This document shows positions 5,128 to 11,993 of a stretch of DNA of 11,993 nt, one piece after another. The notes beneath the pieces were generated by a model. It was not told the origin of the DNA, did no database searches, and worked only from the letters and a program-made list of their open reading frames with translations. The stretch is taken from the NCBI GenBank assembly GCA_029063695.1, contig JAIDNR010000140.1:1-11993 (forward strand), in the 5' to 3' direction. The stretch is from Ruminococcus sp. Lineage in GTDB: Bacteria > Bacillota > Clostridia > Oscillospirales > Ruminococcaceae. Numbering within the stretch: position 1 is the first letter of the stretch; every line of letters begins with the position of its first letter. The position numbers and the translations under genes are program-made.

Positions 5128-8100
5128 ATGTTTGGTTTAAAAAACAAAATAAGAAAGATAGGCGCAGGACTTATGGCAGGTCTCTGCGCTGTTTCTATGA
5201 TTGGCACTTCTATCGGAGGTACGGTCACGGCAAACGCAGCAAGTGTATCAACAACTGAAAATTCTGCTTACCCGAGTGCTGATACCGTTATCGCACAGGC
5301 GGCGGAGCTTCTCGGATCACCATATGGCTGGGGATTCAAAGGATATACGGGAGTTTACTATCAGGGCAGCTATAGTCCGCTTTCCCTCGATTTTGTGCGT
5401 AATCAGGGCGTTGACTGTTCGGGACTCGTCTATTACACGCTGACTCACCTCGGCTACAAAACAAGCGGTTTTTCGTGGAATAATCCTGTTCCCGTGGATA
5501 CTATGCACTGGCTCACAGTCAGCGATGACTGCACGATCTCATACGGCGGTGTGACCTCGAAAATCGACGTTGAGAAGAAAAATGTAAAGTCCACGGAGCA
5601 TCCGTACTGGGAGTGTGCAGACGGCTCTACTATTACGCCCGGTTCGGTGGTTATCGCTGATAATCTTGCAGGAGAGGATCACTCGTGGATATACATGGGC
5701 GAGTTTGACAGCCGTAACGATGTTATCAATTATCTGCGAAATATCGGCGTAAACGAAAGCTATATCAACAGCAAGACGGTTGGTGACGGAAAGGGTGACG
5801 GCGGTACTCACTGGCGAATCGAATCCAACGGTTCTCAAGGCTGTGTTATCAATAACCGCACCGACGGCAAGCAGTCTACAGCGATGAATATGTACGCTTT
5901 TCGTGTTACAAAAACGGATGTAAAATTCAGTATCACAAAGGTGCTGAGTACTGATAATTCGGTGAAAATCAACGGTACAAGCCCTATCGACAATTCAAAG
6001 GCTGTTTACGGCGTTTACACCGATAAGGACTGCAAAAACAAGGTCGGAGAAATAACTATCGGCGCTGACGGAACGGGTTCGATAACTCTTCCCGACAAGC
6101 AGTATTATGTCAAAGAAATTTCTGCGCCTACAGGATATGACCTGTCCGATGATGTTGTCGCACTCAAAGCAAATTCCAACGTCAACGTTCAGGAGGACAT
6201 CACAAGCGGAAAAATTACTATCAATAAAACAGCGGAGGACGGGATCGTTTCTGACCGTGAATTCAAGGTGAAATGGACGGAAAACGGCAAGGAGCATTCA
6301 AAGACTGCTAAAACAAATAACAGCGGAATTGCTGAGTTCAGCGGTCTGAGAGTGTATGATCTCAGCGCAAAGAACGCAATTTCATACAGCGTTTCGGAGA
6401 TAAATGTCGATACAAGATACGAAGCTCCAAAGGCTCAGAATATTACGCTGACAAATGGAAATGCCGATCTTACCGTGGCTGTCGATTTTAAGAATACATT
6501 AAAAAAGGGCAGCATTAAGATCAACAAGCAGTCCGAGGACGGCGAAAACGGCGACAGAGAGTTCACGATAACAGGCGGTGGTCAGACTTACACGCTGATA
6601 ACAAGTAATGACGGTACTGCTATACTTGCAGATATTCCCGTATATGACAACAATAACGAGAAAATCACCTACACTATTTCAGAAAAGAATGTACCAATAA
6701 AATACGTTGTTCCTGCCGATCAGAAAACAACCCTTACCGCTGACGCAACAGTTGATGTTACCTTTGAAAATGTTCTGAAAAAGTTCACTGCAGAGGTGGT
6801 AAAGAAGGATAGTGAGAACATCACCGCACAGGGCGATGCAACACTCGCAGGAGCAACTTATGGACTTTACCGTGACGGCAAACGTGTTGCGACTTACACT
6901 ACTGACGAAAATGGACACTTCATCACAGATGAATTCGTATGCGGAAATTACACATTACAGGAGCTTTCTCCGTCCGAGGGTTATCTTCTTGATGAAACCG
7001 TATACCCTGTTGGTGCAGAAGCAAAGAACTACACAATTGAATCAAACATGGTATCTGTTGACGTTACTGAGGACGTTATTAAGGGAAAGATCTCTATCAT
7101 AAAACATTCCGATGACGGCACAACACAGATCGAAACTCCCGAAGAAGGAGCTGAATTTGAGGTATATCTCAAGACATCTGGCAGCTATGAAAACGCAAAG
7201 GAAACCGAGCGTGATCGCCTTGTCTGCGATGAAGCCGGTTTTACAGAAACCAAGCTGCTCCCCTATGGCGTGTATGTTGTTCATCAGACCAAAGGCTGGG
7301 ACAATACCGAATGGATCGATGATTTTGAGGGAATTGTCAGCGAAAACGAAAAGGACTATTTTTACCTTATCAACGACGCAGTTATCACTTCATACGTTAA
7401 GATCGTGAAAAAGGACGCTGAAACAGGCAATATAATTCCTGTGTCCGGAATCGGATTCATGGTCTGGGATTGTGCAAATAATGCCTATGTTTCGCAGAAG
7501 ATCAACTATCCGTCAGAAATGACTCTTGATACTTTTTACACTGACGAAACCGGAACATTAATGCTTCCAAACGAGCTTGCCTACGGCGACTATGAGCTTC
7601 ATGAGGTACAGTCCGCTAACGGCTATGTACTGGACAAAACTCCTGTACCCTTTACAATTGACGGCACAGAAAAAACTGTTGTGGTAGAGAAATTTAATAC
7701 TGCACAGAAAGGAAGAATCTCTGTTCAGAAAACAGGTGATATTTTCAATTCCGTAAGCGAAAATAATAAAAAATACACTCCCATTTTCGAGGAAAAAGAG
7801 CTTGAAAACGCCGTATTTCAGGTAATCGTAGCCGAGGATATTATTACAGCGGACGGCACTGTCAGAGCCAATGCAGGCGATGTTGTGGCAGAGCTTGTCA
7901 CCGATGAAAACGGATATGCGGAAAGCGATCTGCTCTACCTCGGAAAGTACGAAATTGTGGAGGTTTCTGCACCTTATGGATATGTGAAAAATCCCGAAAT
8001 ACAAGCGATTGAACTTGTTTATGCAGGGCAGGAAATTGCAGTCAGAGATACTGTAAATTCTTCATTCTACAACGACTATCAGGGCGTTGAGATCAGCCTT

Positions 8101-9258
8101 GAAAAGTTTATGGAACATGACGAGATGTTCGGTATCGGTGATAATGGCGAATACAAGGCAGTACGCTTCGGTCTGTTCGCAGACGAGGAGATCATTGCGG
8201 CTGACGGTAGCATGATTCCCGAAAACGGACTTATTACCGAAGTCACACTTGATGAAGATATGAAATCCGTTATCGCTGAAAAAGTACCCTTCGGACGTTA
8301 TTATGTTCAGGAAATCGCATCGGACGAACACTATATCTTAAACGGCGAAAAGTATCTTGTTAACTTTGAATATATGGGGCAGGAAATGACTACTGTGGAC
8401 ATCGACTGCGGTACATTTATTAACGACATCAAGCATGGTTCAGTAAGCGGTAAGAAGGTCAACGAACATGACGAACCGCTTGAAAAGGCTATGTTCGGAC
8501 TTTTCAAGGCTGACGAAACAGACTTCACAGCAGAAAATGCCTATCTGATAGACGAGTCCGATAAGGACGGAAACTTCGGCTTTGAAAATATTCCTTACGG
8601 CGAATATATTGTGCATGAGATAGAAGCTCCCACAGGCTACATTTTAAGCGATGAAAGCTATCCTGTGACAATTTCTGAGGACGGAGAAGTAATCAAAATT
8701 ACAGCAGTTAATCAGCCTATAACCGTTGAGATAAGTAAACAGGACGTGTACGGAAATGAATTGATCGGAGCTGAAATGGAACTTATCAACAGTGACGGAG
8801 AAACTGTTGAAAAATGGACTTCAGACGGCGCAAACCATGTTGTGGCAAATCTTCCTGCAGGCGGCTATACACTCAAGGAAGTAGCTGCTCCCGACGGTTA
8901 TGTTATCGCAACTGATATTGAATTTGAGGTATTCGCCGATGGCTCTGTAGTATTAAAAAATTCCGAAACCACGGCGATTTCTTTGGACGGTAATCCTCTT
9001 ATCGTTATGGTTGACGAGGCTGTGAAGATTCCAGAAAAAACTCCCCAAACTCCCAATACGCCATGGACTCCCTCGTCTCCTCCAACGGGTGATATGGGCA
9101 GAAGTCCTATCGCAATTATTATGCTCATTATGGGACTTAGCGGTATGATCATCGTTTCAATTATGCGCAGAAAAAGAAGTGAAAAAGAGGCTGAAATTGA
9201 GCGAAAATACGCCGAATTATGCCCCGATTTTATCGAAAGGAACGAGAAAAATGACTAA
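5128..9258 (+). CDS. Giant surface protein: NlpC/P60 hydrolase plus about ten Cna-B/SpaA domains with SPPTG sorting signal
   Basis: A 1376-aa wall-anchored protein. A signal peptide (1-38, cleavage near TANAAS) leads into an NlpC/P60 cysteine-peptidase domain (~48-260) with Cys97 in VDCSGLVYY, His185 in EDHSWIYMG and probably His228 as third residue, likely cutting peptidoglycan peptides. About ten Cna-B/SpaA-type domains follow, starting near 266, 361, 461, 553, 653, 755, 862, 987, 1103 and 1198. Most show a Lys in the first strand and a Glu in the penultimate strand (KEISAPTGY, HEIEAPTGY), as in self-formed Lys-Asn isopeptide bonds that make stiff stalks. A Pro/Thr spacer, SPPTG (1317-1321), a membrane helix (~1326-1346), RRKR and an unusually long 26-residue tail end the protein. 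ATG 5128 follows AAGGAG. The end overlaps the sortase gene by eight bases. Role inferred: wall opening and cell contact during mating. Confidence 0.9.
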   Translation: MFGLKNKIRKIGAGLMAGLCAVSMIGTSIGGTVTANAASVSTTENSAYPSADTVIAQAAELLGSPYGWGFKGYTGVYYQGSYSPLSLDFVRNQGVDCSGLVYYTLTHLGYKTSGFSWNNPVPVDTMHWLTVSDDCTISYGGVTSKIDVEKKNVKSTEHPYWECADGSTITPGSVVIADNLAGEDHSWIYMGEFDSRNDVINYLRNIGVNESYINSKTVGDGKGDGGTHWRIESNGSQGCVINNRTDGKQSTAMNMYAFRVTKTDVKFSITKVLSTDNSVKINGTSPIDNSKAVYGVYTDKDCKNKVGEITIGADGTGSITLPDKQYYVKEISAPTGYDLSDDVVALKANSNVNVQEDITSGKITINKTAEDGIVSDREFKVKWTENGKEHSKTAKTNNSGIAEFSGLRVYDLSAKNAISYSVSEINVDTRYEAPKAQNITLTNGNADLTVAVDFKNTLKKGSIKINKQSEDGENGDREFTITGGGQTYTLITSNDGTAILADIPVYDNNNEKITYTISEKNVPIKYVVPADQKTTLTADATVDVTFENVLKKFTAEVVKKDSENITAQGDATLAGATYGLYRDGKRVATYTTDENGHFITDEFVCGNYTLQELSPSEGYLLDETVYPVGAEAKNYTIESNMVSVDVTEDVIKGKISIIKHSDDGTTQIETPEEGAEFEVYLKTSGSYENAKETERDRLVCDEAGFTETKLLPYGVYVVHQTKGWDNTEWIDDFEGIVSENEKDYFYLINDAVITSYVKIVKKDAETGNIIPVSGIGFMVWDCANNAYVSQKINYPSEMTLDTFYTDETGTLMLPNELAYGDYELHEVQSANGYVLDKTPVPFTIDGTEKTVVVEKFNTAQKGRISVQKTGDIFNSVSENNKKYTPIFEEKELENAVFQVIVAEDIITADGTVRANAGDVVAELVTDENGYAESDLLYLGKYEIVEVSAPYGYVKNPEIQAIELVYAGQEIAVRDTVNSSFYNDYQGVEISLEKFMEHDEMFGIGDNGEYKAVRFGLFADEEIIAADGSMIPENGLITEVTLDEDMKSVIAEKVPFGRYYVQEIASDEHYILNGEKYLVNFEYMGQEMTTVDIDCGTFINDIKHGSVSGKKVNEHDEPLEKAMFGLFKADETDFTAENAYLIDESDKDGNFGFENIPYGEYIVHEIEAPTGYILSDESYPVTISEDGEVIKITAVNQPITVEISKQDVYGNELIGAEMELINSDGETVEKWTSDGANHVVANLPAGGYTLKEVAAPDGYVIATDIEFEVFADGSVVLKNSETTAISLDGNPLIVMVDEAVKIPEKTPQTPNTPWTPSSPPTGDMGRSPIAIIMLIMGLSGMIIVSIMRRKRSEKEAEIERKYAELCPDFIERNEKND
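5923..8997 (+). repeat. Array of about ten Cna-B/SpaA-like domain repeats
   Basis: Residues ~266-1290 of the surface protein are consecutive ~90-115-aa beta-sandwich units, recognisable by an opening strand such as GKITINK, GSIKINK, GRISVQK or VEISKQD, a central GxYGLY/AxFGLF strand, and a closing [KHQV]E[IV]xAPxGY segment. DNA identity between units is low, so this is an old protein-level repeat, not a recent DNA duplication. Confidence 0.8.
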
Positions 9259-10102
9259 GAAAAAGAAACTCGGAATCATGGCGGCTGTTTCAGCCGCCCT
9301 CCTTTTAGGAGGCGCACTGCTCTATTTTAAGGACGATATTGCTCAGAATATTTCTGAAAACGACCTTAAACCGTTCAAACCGATAATGATATCTCAGGGA
9401 AAGCTCGACGACATTACGGATGAACTTATGGGCGAAACAGCAGCGGCGGAGATAATTCCAATCGGCAGTACCCAAACAATTGAGACTGCTGAAATTCCGC
9501 AAAATATTGCGGTTTCCGATACTCTTCCCGATGATGTTCGTCAGAGTCTTATCGACTCAGCACAGTCGCTGAATAACGCATATCCCGATGCCATCGGATG
9601 GCTGTATATTCCAGATACTTCTATCAGCTATCCGGTCATGCAGAGCGATGATAACGACTACTATCTCAGTCACGCATATGACGGCAGTTATCTCAAGGCA
9701 GGCTCTGTGTTTCTGGATAATCGGTGTGAGAACCGTTTTATGAATCCAATAAATATTGTGTACGCACACAATATGAAGAATGGAAGTATGTTTGCAGGCG
9801 TGCTGAAATTTCCCGATCCTGCATACCTTGACAGTCATAAATACGGCTGGCTTGCAACTCCCGAAACTGTGTACAGGGTAGATTTTTTCTCTTGTGCGAA
9901 AGCTGACTGGCATGATGAGCTTTATGACGGCTCGCTGTCTGTAGCGGACTGGATACCACACGTTGAAAATCTGTCGGTAGTCAGCCGTGAAATGGAGTAT
10001 TACGAAAATGACCGCTTTATTTCGCTGTCTACCTGTTCATACGAATTTCAGAACGCAAGAACTATCCTTACGGGTAAACTTGTAGAAACGATAGGAGGCT
10101 GA
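9251..10102 (+). CDS. Class B sortase
   Basis: A 283-aa membrane-anchored transpeptidase that cuts a sorting signal and joins the protein to peptidoglycan. An N-terminal anchor helix (7-25) with a cytosolic basic start is followed by a ~90-residue stalk and the sortase B domain (~113-281): IGWLYIPDTSISYPVMQ, catalytic His173 in YAHNM, Cys262 in LSTCSYEF and Arg270 in NARTILTG. YAHN replaces the more common YGHN. Start ATG 9251 overlaps the upstream stop (ATGACTAA) behind GAAAGGAACGAG; an in-frame ATG-like start at 9179 lies inside the previous gene and would hide the anchor. Clostridioides difficile SrtB accepts (S/N/P)PxTG signals, so the neighbour's SPPTG is a natural substrate. It is tightly coupled to that gene and to the DUF3852 gene. 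Confidence 0.92.
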   Translation: MTKKKKLGIMAAVSAALLLGGALLYFKDDIAQNISENDLKPFKPIMISQGKLDDITDELMGETAAAEIIPIGSTQTIETAEIPQNIAVSDTLPDDVRQSLIDSAQSLNNAYPDAIGWLYIPDTSISYPVMQSDDNDYYLSHAYDGSYLKAGSVFLDNRCENRFMNPINIVYAHNMKNGSMFAGVLKFPDPAYLDSHKYGWLATPETVYRVDFFSCAKADWHDELYDGSLSVADWIPHVENLSVVSREMEYYENDRFISLSTCSYEFQNARTILTGKLVETIGG

Positions 10103-10106
10103 TATT

Positions 10107-10448
10107 TTGAAGAAGAACATTAAAAGGGCGCTTGCCTGCGAGCTTGCGGCAGTTGTGACTTTCCTCAATTTTGCGGTGATGTCCGCACACGCAGAGGGCG
10201 ATGTAGCCGGAGCTGTTGAGAGTACATGGAACTCTGCAAAAAGTCAGATAAAGACCGTTACAAATAACGTCATATTCCCAGTAATTGACGTAATATTGGC
10301 GATTTTGCTGTTTGTAAAGCTTGGTACGCTTTATATGGAATATCGCAAACATGGTCAGATTGAATGGACTGGAGCAGCAATTTTATTCGGCTGTCTTATC
10401 TTTACTCTGACAGCTCCGCTGTATATCTGGAGTATTGTAAATATTTAA
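10107..10448 (+). CDS. DUF3852-type small membrane protein, VirB2-like
   Basis: A 113-aa protein with a cleavable signal peptide (1-29, AHA before Glu30), a short outside segment (GDVAGAVESTWNSAKSQIKT), and two membrane helices (~53-74 and ~86-110) separated by a charged loop YMEYRKHGQIEW. This layout, signal peptide plus two helices, is that of VirB2/TrbC pilin-like subunits of conjugative type IV secretion systems, and I recall the family as DUF3852. The start is TTG 10107: AGGAGG (10093-10098) lies eight bases upstream and no ATG fits. The gene begins four bases after the sortase stop, so it is the last member of the surface operon. Pilin-like function is inference from topology and context. 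Confidence 0.75.
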   Translation: MKKNIKRALACELAAVVTFLNFAVMSAHAEGDVAGAVESTWNSAKSQIKTVTNNVIFPVIDVILAILLFVKLGTLYMEYRKHGQIEWTGAAILFGCLIFTLTAPLYIWSIVNI

Positions 10449-10465
10449 AAAGTTTTAAAAAGCAC

Positions 10466-10494
10466 TTTACTTTTTGAGAGAATCGGAGTATAAT
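10466..10494 (+). promoter_or_regulatory. Sigma-A-type promoter for the nucleotidyltransferase pair
   Basis: TTTACT (10466-10471, four of six matches to TTGACA) is 17 bases from a perfect TATAAT (10489-10494). Transcription would start near 10501, followed by GGAAGGAGGG (10504-10513) and ATG 10521. It is the best-formed promoter I see in the window and gives the two-gene unit its own expression. Confidence 0.75.
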
Positions 10495-10520
10495 AGATTT
10501 AGAGGAAGGAGGGAATTGTT

Positions 10521-10901
10521 ATGGATGAAAAAAGAGTATCATTTGAAGCGTTCAAAAGCAATATCTGCCATAGAGTCAAGGATATCGGCGATATAAAGTT
10601 CATTGTAGAAACATTGAAAACAGGACTTATTATTCAGTATTTCAACAAAAAGTGGTTTGCTGAAAGCCTTTATCTTCTTGCAATGGTGGATTATCTGAGC
10701 AGAATAAATGATATTCCGCTTTGTACCAATTATGATAAACTGCGTAAATGCAAGCTTGTCAGTGTCGTTTATCCCACGAGTATTCTTTTGGATTCACATG
10801 TGAACAATGACAGATCGATACTTGAAAAGAGTATCCATGATTCGATTCCCGAATTTATGCGATTTAATATCGTGGAAAGTGAGATCAGAAATGTTGTATA
10901 A
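10521..10901 (+). CDS. Small protein paired with a nucleotidyltransferase, possible antitoxin-like partner
   Basis: A 126-aa soluble protein. It has no motif I can name: a mixed helical N-terminus (VSFEAFKSNICHRVKDIG), an aromatic segment FNKKWFAESLYLLAMVDYLS, and LCTNYDKLRKCKLVSVVYPTS. Genes like this commonly stand directly before DUF6036-type nucleotidyltransferase genes in clostridial mobile elements, as far as I recall. Start ATG 10521 follows GGAAGGAGGG. The end overlaps the next gene by 11 bases, so the two proteins are made together, as in toxin-antitoxin pairs. Which protein would be toxin and which antitoxin cannot be told from sequence; no helix-turn-helix is obvious, unlike AbiEi antitoxins. 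Confidence 0.7.
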   Translation: MDEKRVSFEAFKSNICHRVKDIGDIKFIVETLKTGLIIQYFNKKWFAESLYLLAMVDYLSRINDIPLCTNYDKLRKCKLVSVVYPTSILLDSHVNNDRSILEKSIHDSIPEFMRFNIVESEIRNVV

Positions 10902-11643
10902 CAGCTGTGCATTTTCAAAGGAATCCCTTGATATGTATTTAAAACAGCTTGCAAAGGAGTTCAGAAAACTGAATGGAAAAGCAATGCCAGCGGAAATCAT
11001 CCTTATAGGTGGAGCTTCAATCCTTGCAAATTACGGTTTCAGAGATATGACTTATGACATAGACGCGCTTATTATTGCATCATCTGCAATGAAGGACGCT
11101 GTTGACAAGGTCGGGGATATGTTTGAACTTCCAAAGGGCTGGCTAAATTCCGATTTCGCCAAAACAAGCTCGTATTCACCTAAACTCAGACAGTTTTCCA
11201 AGTATTACAGAACATTTTCAAATATTCTTACTGTGCGAACTGTTTCAGCTGAACATCTTATCGCAATGAAACTCATGTCCGGCAGACAGTATAAGCATGA
11301 TATGTCAGATATTGTGGGAATTATGCTTGAGCATCAGAAGAAAGGGAATCCCCTTTCATACGAAAAAATTGAAAAAGCTGTTATTGATCTTTACGATAGT
11401 ACAGATAAAATTCCCGAACACTCAATGCAATTCATAAAACGAGCAGCAGGTGAAAATGATCTTGAGAAAATGCTTTCTGAATGTATCGGTCAGGAGCAGC
11501 TTGCAAAGGACGCTCTTATCGAATTCGAGGAGCATTATGATAATGTCCTTAATGACGGAAATATCAATGATATTTTACAGACACTTCTTGAAATACAGGA
11601 AGATGAACCGGAAATATCTGATGTTGATATGACAATGTTTTAA
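10891..11643 (+). CDS. DUF6036/AbiEii-like nucleotidyltransferase
   Basis: A 250-aa protein with a DNA polymerase beta-like nucleotidyltransferase core. IILIGGASILANYGFRDMT (36-54) gives the Gly-Gly-x-Ser loop, and YDIDALI (55-61) gives the metal-binding D-x-D (Asp56, Asp58). SAEHLIAMKLMSGRQYKHD (119-137) is the following helix region with conserved Lys and Arg-x-x-x-D seen in AbiEii, MNT and DUF6036 proteins. These enzymes transfer nucleotides or phosphate to proteins, tRNA or small molecules, several as toxins. The C-terminal ~100 residues are helical and acidic and end in DVDMTMF. Start ATG 10891 has GGAAAGTGAG upstream and overlaps the preceding gene; an earlier GTG/ATG at 10807 would lie deep in that gene. 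Target unknown. Confidence 0.8.
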   Translation: MLYNSCAFSKESLDMYLKQLAKEFRKLNGKAMPAEIILIGGASILANYGFRDMTYDIDALIIASSAMKDAVDKVGDMFELPKGWLNSDFAKTSSYSPKLRQFSKYYRTFSNILTVRTVSAEHLIAMKLMSGRQYKHDMSDIVGIMLEHQKKGNPLSYEKIEKAVIDLYDSTDKIPEHSMQFIKRAAGENDLEKMLSECIGQEQLAKDALIEFEEHYDNVLNDGNINDILQTLLEIQEDEPEISDVDMTMF

Positions 11644-11655
11644 ACTTAATATGAC

Positions 11656-11690
11656 AAAAAGCGTTTGCATTATGCAGACGCTTTTTATTT
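11656..11690 (+). terminator. Intrinsic terminator after the nucleotidyltransferase pair
   Basis: A 14-pair stem (11656-11669 with 11673-11686, one wobble) with a three-base loop runs into T-rich sequence to 11690. It is only 17 bases before the start of the primase-type gene at 11708, again with no promoter between, so transcription of that gene must pass the hairpin. Confidence 0.85.
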
Positions 11691-11707
11691 TGAATGGACG
11701 TGATAAA

Positions 11708-11993
11708 TTGCCATATATCCCATTTACAGAAGAACAAAAAATAACGGCAAACAGCGTAGATTTAACGGAATTCCTGCGAATGCGAGGCGAGAGACTTGAA
11801 CGTGCAGGACGTGAATACAAGCTGATTTATTACGACAGCTCAGGCAAGCATGACAGCATTACAATGTCGGGTTCAAGATGGTTTGACCATAAGAATCAGG
11901 TCGGCGGCGGAGCGATAAAATTTATGCAGTATTACTACAATATGGACTTTCCGACGGCTGTTCAAGAACTGCTGGGACAGAGGGTAACTCCGC
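11708..11993 (+). CDS. DUF3991/TOPRIM primase-type protein, N-terminal part (cut by window end)
   Basis: The first 95 residues of a longer protein. They read as a DnaG-like N-terminal module: SVDLTEFLRMRGERLERAG, then SITMSGSRWFDHKNQVGGGAIKFM and FPTAVQELLG. The last two segments align with the GD-x-I-x-F and F-x-E-A-V-x-x-L parts of the CHC2 zinc-binding domain of bacterial primases, but no zinc-binding Cys is present, so this is a zinc-free version. In ICEs such proteins continue into DUF3991 and TOPRIM domains and act in element DNA replication or transfer. Start is TTG 11708 behind GGACGTGAT (11696-11704); homologs as I recall begin MPYIPFTEEQ, as here. The frame is open to the window end. 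Confidence 0.75.
   Translation, partial: MPYIPFTEEQKITANSVDLTEFLRMRGERLERAGREYKLIYYDSSGKHDSITMSGSRWFDHKNQVGGGAIKFMQYYYNMDFPTAVQELLGQRVTP

Larger units (their letters stand above)
1..11993. mobile_element. Internal segment of a putative Firmicutes integrative and conjugative element
   Basis: All genes lie on the + strand, closely packed and often overlapping. The set combines orphan C5 and N6-adenine DNA methyltransferases, LPD28- and DUF6329-like accessory proteins, a sortase B with a giant NlpC/P60-Cna-B surface protein, a DUF3852-type VirB2-like membrane protein and a primase/TOPRIM N-terminus. This combination is what I associate with conjugative elements of Ruminococcus and relatives. 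No integrase, relaxase, VirD4, VirB4 or clear att pair is inside the window, so element borders cannot be drawn. The only boundary hint is a tRNA T-arm-like remnant at the far left. A conjugative plasmid is an alternative. Confidence 0.6.

Noticed and set aside
6812..7408. Alternative-frame + strand ORFs inside the surface-protein gene
   Set aside because: The Cna-B domain frame is continuous and clearly the coding one; the others have low-complexity, Arg/Thr-rich translations.
9179..9250. In-frame upstream start for the sortase at 9179
   Set aside because: It is inside the surface-protein gene without a binding site and would place 24 extra residues before the anchor helix.
10457..10475. 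Hairpin AAAAAG/CTTTTT as terminator after the DUF3852 gene
   Set aside because: Six weak A-T-rich pairs, no separate T run, and it overlaps the -35 element of the next promoter.
270..11820. Many minus-strand open frames of 60-150 codons
   Set aside because: Each lies opposite a well-supported + strand gene, lacks a binding site and domain-like sequence, and is explained by codon bias on the coding strand.
1..11993. CRISPR array, IS element or rRNA
   Set aside because: No regularly spaced short repeats, transposase-like protein, flanking inverted repeats or rRNA-like sequence seen.

Overview
The window looks like an internal piece of an integrative and conjugative element (ICE) from a Gram-positive anaerobe, most likely a Ruminococcus-type member of the Oscillospiraceae. 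Reasons: AGGAGG-type ribosome binding sites, moderate GC, all genes on the + strand, and a gene set I associate with Firmicutes ICEs (DUF6329- and LPD28-like accessory proteins, orphan DNA methyltransferases, NlpC/P60 plus Cna-B surface protein, class B sortase, DUF3852 membrane protein, DUF3991-type primase/TOPRIM start). Family names rest on recall of sequence patterns; no database was searched. No relaxase, coupling protein, VirB4, integrase or restriction nuclease lies inside the window.

Layout. Bases 1-272 hold no convincing gene: a tRNA T-arm-like hairpin on the minus strand, two intrinsic terminators and a six-codon ORF with its own ribosome binding site. From 273 to 4162 is an accessory block: DUF6329-like protein, C5-cytosine methyltransferase with tandem target-recognition-like modules and no ordinary start codon, LPD28-like protein, a 64-aa protein, a terminator, a Dam-type N6-adenine methyltransferase and a translationally coupled acidic Cys-cluster protein. 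The two methyltransferases without nucleases probably protect the element from host restriction or mark its DNA.

From 4176 to 10448 is an envelope block: a small ORF broken by a stop at codon 2, a lipoprotein with a transglutaminase-like domain, a terminator, a 1376-aa surface protein (signal peptide, NlpC/P60 hydrolase, about ten Cna-B/SpaA domains, SPPTG sorting signal), its likely class B sortase, and a small VirB2-like DUF3852 membrane protein. Together these look like wall-remodelling and surface-contact parts of a conjugation apparatus.

From 10466 to 11690 is a self-contained unit with its own sigma-A promoter and terminator. It encodes a 126-aa protein and an overlapping DUF6036/AbiEii-like nucleotidyltransferase, resembling a toxin-antitoxin or defence pair. 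After it starts a DUF3991/TOPRIM primase-type protein, cut by the window edge.

Most notable points: (1) intrinsic terminators stand directly in front of genes with no visible promoter between, suggesting attenuation or processive antitermination; (2) the C5 methyltransferase has an ACG/ATA start or a TTT-TGA +1 frameshift, an altered PCQ motif and repeated recognition modules; (3) a small gene with a strong ribosome binding site and an ATGA overlap to the next gene is stopped at its second codon; (4) the sortase is paired with a giant hydrolase-adhesin fusion.
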